Shown in pieces: positions 5,725 through 8,897 of a stretch of 8,897 bases of DNA. The position numbers and the translations under genes were made by a program. Within the stretch, counting starts at the first letter, position 1. Each line of letters starts with the position of its first letter. Under the pieces are notes generated by a model, which saw nothing but the letters and a program-made list of their open reading frames with translations, was not told where the DNA came from and made no database searches. The stretch covers positions 1 through 8,897 of the forward strand of contig JASLMQ010000954.1 in NCBI GenBank assembly GCA_030746455.1. The letters run 5' to 3'. This stretch comes from Candidatus Latescibacterota bacterium. GTDB taxonomy: Bacteria; Latescibacterota; UBA2968; GCA-2709665.

Positions 5725-6516
5725 TTATTGTAGCTCTTCCTCGAGAATTCGGTAGAACGCTTCGCGTGCCTGGAGCTCGCGCCAGGGCGTGTGCCCACAG
5801 TTGTCCAGCAGAACGAATCGGGACTCCGGCAGGACCTCTGCCAGCGGCTTCCGTACCCCCTCGGAGGGATGAGGGTCATAGTCGCCGTGGATCGCCGTCA
5901 CAGGGCACCTGACCTGTCCGACGAGTTTGAGAAGTCCTCGGTTCCGTCTCAGCTCCGATGCGTCCCTCCATACGTTCCGGAAGATGTCGCCTCGCCTGCC
6001 GACGTCGACCAGCGGCTCAGACTCGCCTGGTGTGGGATCATAGGTGTCCGTCTTCGCGGCCAGTGTCCCCAGCCTGGAAACCAATCGGTCCCTGTCTTCG
6101 GCCTGGAAGCGGCCCAGGGCATCGATGACAGAGTCGAACTCATCCTTCTCCGCGGGGCTGAGCCGGCGCTTCCGGGTAGCCCCTAGCTGCTGGACGTATC
6201 TTTCCTCAAAGGGTCCGCTGCTCACAAGGATCAGCTTCCGGACGATCTGGGGAACGCGAGCCGCGAGGATGGCGCCAAGCCACGCGCCCCACGAGTATCC
6301 AATCAGGTCAAGTGGGGTCTCACCGTTCTCCACAAGAACATCCCTCAGCTCCTCGACCTGAGCGTCTAGCGACGTCGCGGTCTGGATGGGCTCCAGCACA
6401 CCGCGTCGGGCCGAGAGCTCACGAGCCACCGGAGCCATCTCGCCGGCTGCTCCAGGCCCTCCGTGGATGACGGCCACGCTGAAGGGTTCCTGTCCGTATT
6501 TCCTCAGATTCCTCAT
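5725..6516 (-). CDS. Alpha/beta hydrolase of prolyl-iminopeptidase type
   Basis: A 263-residue alpha/beta hydrolase. HGGPG at 18-22 is the oxyanion-hole signature of the prolyl iminopeptidase group; GYSWG at 73-77 gives the nucleophile S75; HGDYD at 210-214 gives the acid, most likely D214; and NCGHTPWRE at 239-247 gives H242. A charged cap domain lies at about 103-195. No signal peptide. The group includes aminopeptidases that release N-terminal proline but also many esterases and amidases, so the substrate is open. ATG 6516 overlaps the TGA of the lyase gene (ATGA), which implies translational coupling. Reading can be extended to 6675 in frame, but that part overlaps the lyase and is rich in low-complexity R and G, so it is rejected. 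GAAGGG touches the ATG, too close to act as a normal ribosome binding site. Confidence 0.87.
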   Translation of the reverse strand: MRNLRKYGQEPFSVAVIHGGPGAAGEMAPVARELSARRGVLEPIQTATSLDAQVEELRDVLVENGETPLDLIGYSWGAWLGAILAARVPQIVRKLILVSSGPFEERYVQQLGATRKRRLSPAEKDEFDSVIDALGRFQAEDRDRLVSRLGTLAAKTDTYDPTPGESEPLVDVGRRGDIFRNVWRDASELRRNRGLLKLVGQVRCPVTAIHGDYDPHPSEGVRKPLAEVLPESRFVLLDNCGHTPWRELQAREAFYRILEEELQ

Positions 6517-8846
6517 CCCTTCTGGATCCGTTCCCCGTCCTTCGTGGTCCCGCACACCAGCGCGCGTCCGTCGGACACCTCCTCGCCATAGCCCTCCGGC
6601 CCCCCCGCACCGGCCTCCAGCTGCACCCATCCCTCCGCGCGCCCAAACACCCCGGTCGCCCGCGCGCCGAACCATCCCGAATGCTCGAGCAGCTCCACAT
6701 CCATCTCCTCGTCCGGCCCGGTCACAGCCATCGCGGCGGCGATTCGGGTCGCCTTCGCGTCGGCCCGGGTCTCGGCCGTGACGTGCCAGTGGTTCGGCTG
6801 CTCCTGCTGGAACTCCTCCGGGATATTCGCGTTGTATGGCACGTCGAACTCATCGGTCTGGCTCAGCGAAAGGCCTGCCGGGCAACCCAGCCGCACGTCC
6901 ATGGCTGCCCCGTCTCGCCGCGACACCACGCGTCCGTCATCAACCGCCATCTCCTCGAACGCGTGAAGCATCCACTGGAACCGGGCTGCCGCGGGCGCCT
7001 CCAGATCGTCCAGAACCAGGAACAGGCCCGGCCGCAGGAACAGGATGTGGCGGTCGTACCGGGCCAGCTTGCCCATGTACGCCGGCGCCGCATCCCCAAG
7101 CAGATACGTCGACCCCGGCGCGTCCTCGAACGCCGCGATCCGGCCACACGCCTTCGCGGACCGGATCTCCTGCCCCTCTCCGTTCACCAGCACGCAGTTG
7201 TTCGCCTTCGTGGCCCGCGTCCACTCCGCGTGGTGACGCTCACCGTATGAGGGCCCATAGTAGCCGGATGGGATCGCCAAAGCCCTTCCGCCCTTCATCA
7301 CCGCGAACGCGTTCTGATCCGCGTGGCTGTGCGACACGCTCCCATAGGGGCTGCTCTTGAAGATCATGCACGTGTCGTTGTCCGGATCGGCCAGATCCCC
7401 GTGCAGCCCTGCCCACCCGACACCCCGGAACACGCGCGACTGCGGCATACCGGTCGGCGGAGCGGACGGTGGCTGGTCCTCGAACAGCAGAGACGTGCGG
7501 TCTCCACCTCCGCTCCATCCCCGGATCTGGTTCACCCACCATCCCATGTGCGGATCGTCGAACCGATGTGCGTGGTGCCACAACAGGTTCGCGTATCCGC
7601 TTCCGCCTTTCACACCTGGGCCGCCCGTCTCCGTGCTGTCTCCGAACGGCCGAATCTCGCCCCGCACCGCCGTGCAGTAGAAGAAGAAGTACCGCACATT
7701 CCTGAAGAACGGCCGCTGCCAGAGGTCGAAACCCGTGGTCTGCCGCAATCCCTCGAATGCCGGGATGTAGAACCCGTTGTACCACAATCCATACGGCGTT
7801 CCCTCGGCCCAACCACCCTCGTGACCGGCCCAGTGGGGGTAGATCGTCGTCAACGCCTTCAGAGAGTACTCCAGCCAGGTCGAGGCCCCCTCGGACTCTC
7901 CCGCCATCACGATCGCCATATCCGACAGATAGGCGATCAGCCGGCCGTCGTGGCTGCTGCCCGGATAGGTCAGGTAGTTCGTGCGGTCCTTGAGCCTCCG
8001 GTAGGTCTGCCACGCCCGTTCCTCGCACATCTTGAGCACCAGCGCCTTCTCGTCGTCGCTCAACGCCTCGTACAGCCAGTCATATGCGAAGTGCGCGCAC
8101 TTCGAGTAGCTCAGGCCCGGCTCGTCTCCCCACTTCGCGCTCACGGACGTCACGTCCGCGTCGTCCGTGGGCCAGCGCGCGATCTCCAGCAGGATGCGTT
8201 TCGCCGCGTCTGCATACTTGGCTTCCTCGGTCATCAGGAAGCCGAGTGCCAGGTGCATCAGGCTGCCATCCACGAACTTGCGGAAATACCCGAAGTATTT
8301 CCCGTACGCCAGGCGGGCCTCGTGAGGATCCTCCCGAAAGTGATAGTCTGGAAACTCGGGCACACCGGTATCCAGAGCCCGATCGGCCGCACGCAGGCAG
8401 GCCTGCCAGGAGCGCTTCCGCATCGTCTCGAGCGTCGCCCTGACTTTGGGGAGTTCTGCCTTCGGATACAGCAACCGTGAGTGGCCCTCGGGCACCCTCT
8501 TCAGGAGTTCCTCCGGGTCGGGCCTGGGGAGCTCCGGAACCCCCGAGGCGATGGAGAAGCGCTGCTCCCCGCGCCGGGCCGCCTCGCGCCCGTCGGCATC
8601 CATTGCTACCACATCCCAGGTGTAGTCACCTGGCTCCAGCACCACATCGGGCAGGTGAACGGGATCGGCGCCCACCGTCTTCTCGTACACCTGCGCGCCA
8701 CCGACCTCCCGGATCTCCACCCGGTAGTCCGCGGCATCTTCAGCGGGCAGCCAGGCAAGCCCAGGTGGTGTGATCTGCACCGTCGTCCCGTCCAGCGGCC
8801 TGGGGAACAGCATCGAGTCCCGGGTCTTCTCTGTCAGGAATTCCAT
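6513..8846 (-). CDS. Heparinase II/III family protein (polysaccharide lyase-like, DUF4962-type)
   Basis: A 777-residue protein. An N-terminal domain of about 100 residues (DYRVEIR, then YTWDVVAMDADG) looks like a fibronectin-III/DUF4962 module. An alpha/alpha-toroid follows at about 115-440 and carries SSHDGR (H299) and WAEGTPYG (E348, Y352), candidates for the lyase active site. The heparinase II/III signature VSHSHADQNAF (H506, H508, D510) starts the C-terminal beta-sandwich, followed by the IPSGYYG and Y.ERHH region. The family cleaves uronic-acid-containing polysaccharides such as heparin, alginate or related glycans by beta-elimination; the substrate here is unknown. No signal peptide is visible, so it may act on oligosaccharides in the cytoplasm. 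The start at 8846 has GGGAGGG 8 bases upstream; an in-frame start at 8888 would place that site inside the gene. It heads the visible gene set and ends in an ATGA overlap with the next hydrolase. Confidence 0.9.
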   Translation of the reverse strand: MEFLTEKTRDSMLFPRPLDGTTVQITPPGLAWLPAEDAADYRVEIREVGGAQVYEKTVGADPVHLPDVVLEPGDYTWDVVAMDADGREAARRGEQRFSIASGVPELPRPDPEELLKRVPEGHSRLLYPKAELPKVRATLETMRKRSWQACLRAADRALDTGVPEFPDYHFREDPHEARLAYGKYFGYFRKFVDGSLMHLALGFLMTEEAKYADAAKRILLEIARWPTDDADVTSVSAKWGDEPGLSYSKCAHFAYDWLYEALSDDEKALVLKMCEERAWQTYRRLKDRTNYLTYPGSSHDGRLIAYLSDMAIVMAGESEGASTWLEYSLKALTTIYPHWAGHEGGWAEGTPYGLWYNGFYIPAFEGLRQTTGFDLWQRPFFRNVRYFFFYCTAVRGEIRPFGDSTETGGPGVKGGSGYANLLWHHAHRFDDPHMGWWVNQIRGWSGGGDRTSLLFEDQPPSAPPTGMPQSRVFRGVGWAGLHGDLADPDNDTCMIFKSSPYGSVSHSHADQNAFAVMKGGRALAIPSGYYGPSYGERHHAEWTRATKANNCVLVNGEGQEIRSAKACGRIAAFEDAPGSTYLLGDAAPAYMGKLARYDRHILFLRPGLFLVLDDLEAPAAARFQWMLHAFEEMAVDDGRVVSRRDGAAMDVRLGCPAGLSLSQTDEFDVPYNANIPEEFQQEQPNHWHVTAETRADAKATRIAAAMAVTGPDEEMDVELLEHSGWFGARATGVFGRAEGWVQLEAGAGGPEGYGEEVSDGRALVCGTTKDGERIQKG

Positions 8847-8854
8847 ACCCACAT

Positions 8855-8861
8855 CCCTCCC
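8855..8861 (-). promoter_or_regulatory. Ribosome binding site of the heparinase II/III gene
   Basis: GGGAGGG eight bases before ATG 8846. It decides against the in-frame upstream start at 8888, which would add 14 residues (MLTFLCRDNGRDVG). Confidence 0.7.
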
Positions 8862-8897
8862 ATTATCCCTACACAAGAACGTCAACATCTTACCACC

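Noticed and set aside
6540..6548. A single exact ACCACGAAG unit near the 3' end of the lyase gene
   Set aside because: One nine-base match in coding sequence is not a tandem array and can arise by chance; no neighbouring units were found.
6517..6675. In-frame N-terminal extension of the prolyl-iminopeptidase-like hydrolase
   Set aside because: It overlaps the lyase gene, is low-complexity R/G-rich and adds residues ahead of a normal family start; the ATGA overlap gives a natural start at 6516.
7323..8480. A 385-codon open frame on the plus strand
   Set aside because: It lies wholly inside the heparinase II/III gene on the opposite strand, has no family motif and shows an R, P, V-rich composition typical of antisense frames.
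8862..8885. Promoter-like TTGACG and GATAAT upstream of the lyase gene on the minus strand
   Set aside because: The spacing is 12 bases instead of about 17, and a start site there would remove the ribosome binding site at 8855-8861. Too little upstream sequence is present to judge further.

Overview
This is a GC-rich bacterial window (GC above 60% by eye) in which every gene I can support lies on the minus strand. Read in the direction of transcription (right to left) there are nine genes: a heparinase II/III-type polysaccharide lyase, a prolyl-iminopeptidase-like alpha/beta hydrolase, a small protein with an ADP-ribosyltransferase-like N-terminal motif, a half-size EamA/DMT-type membrane protein, a Gfo/Idh/MocA oxidoreductase, a five-bladed beta-propeller glycosidase-like protein, a CPBP intramembrane protease, a second alpha/beta hydrolase, and a Tat-exported metallophosphoesterase cut off by the left edge. 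No gap exceeds 100 bases and two junctions overlap by 4 bases, so the set looks like one long transcription unit or a few closely packed ones. I see no rRNA, tRNA, CRISPR array, transposase or convincing promoter or terminator.

The source organism cannot be named from the sequence. The mix of heparinase II/III, Gfo/Idh/MocA and GH43/GH130-like proteins, a Tat signal of the TRRDFLRASG type and intergenic period-9 'ACCACGAAG' repeats recalls glycan-degrading, mostly uncultured lineages such as Planctomycetota, Latescibacterota, Hydrogenedentota or Poribacteria. This is an impression, not a search result.

Layout: 6513-8846 is the lyase; 5314-6516 the hydrolase and the ART-like small gene; 4819-5247 the membrane protein; 3698-4771 the oxidoreductase; 2338-3600 the propeller; 1538-2341 the CPBP protease; 653-1504 the second hydrolase; 1-580 the phosphoesterase. 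The gaps at 581-652 and 3601-3697 each carry a degenerate nine-base tandem repeat in the same orientation just upstream of a gene start.

The lyase, propeller protein and oxidoreductase could together break down uronic-acid-containing or other complex oligosaccharides. None of these three has a visible signal peptide, which suggests they act in the cytoplasm on imported oligosaccharides. The roles of the two hydrolases, the ART-like protein, the membrane protein and the CPBP protease cannot be fixed from context. The points most worth a second look are the repeat family, the ART-like protein next to a hydrolase, and the unusual active-site residues in the oxidoreductase.
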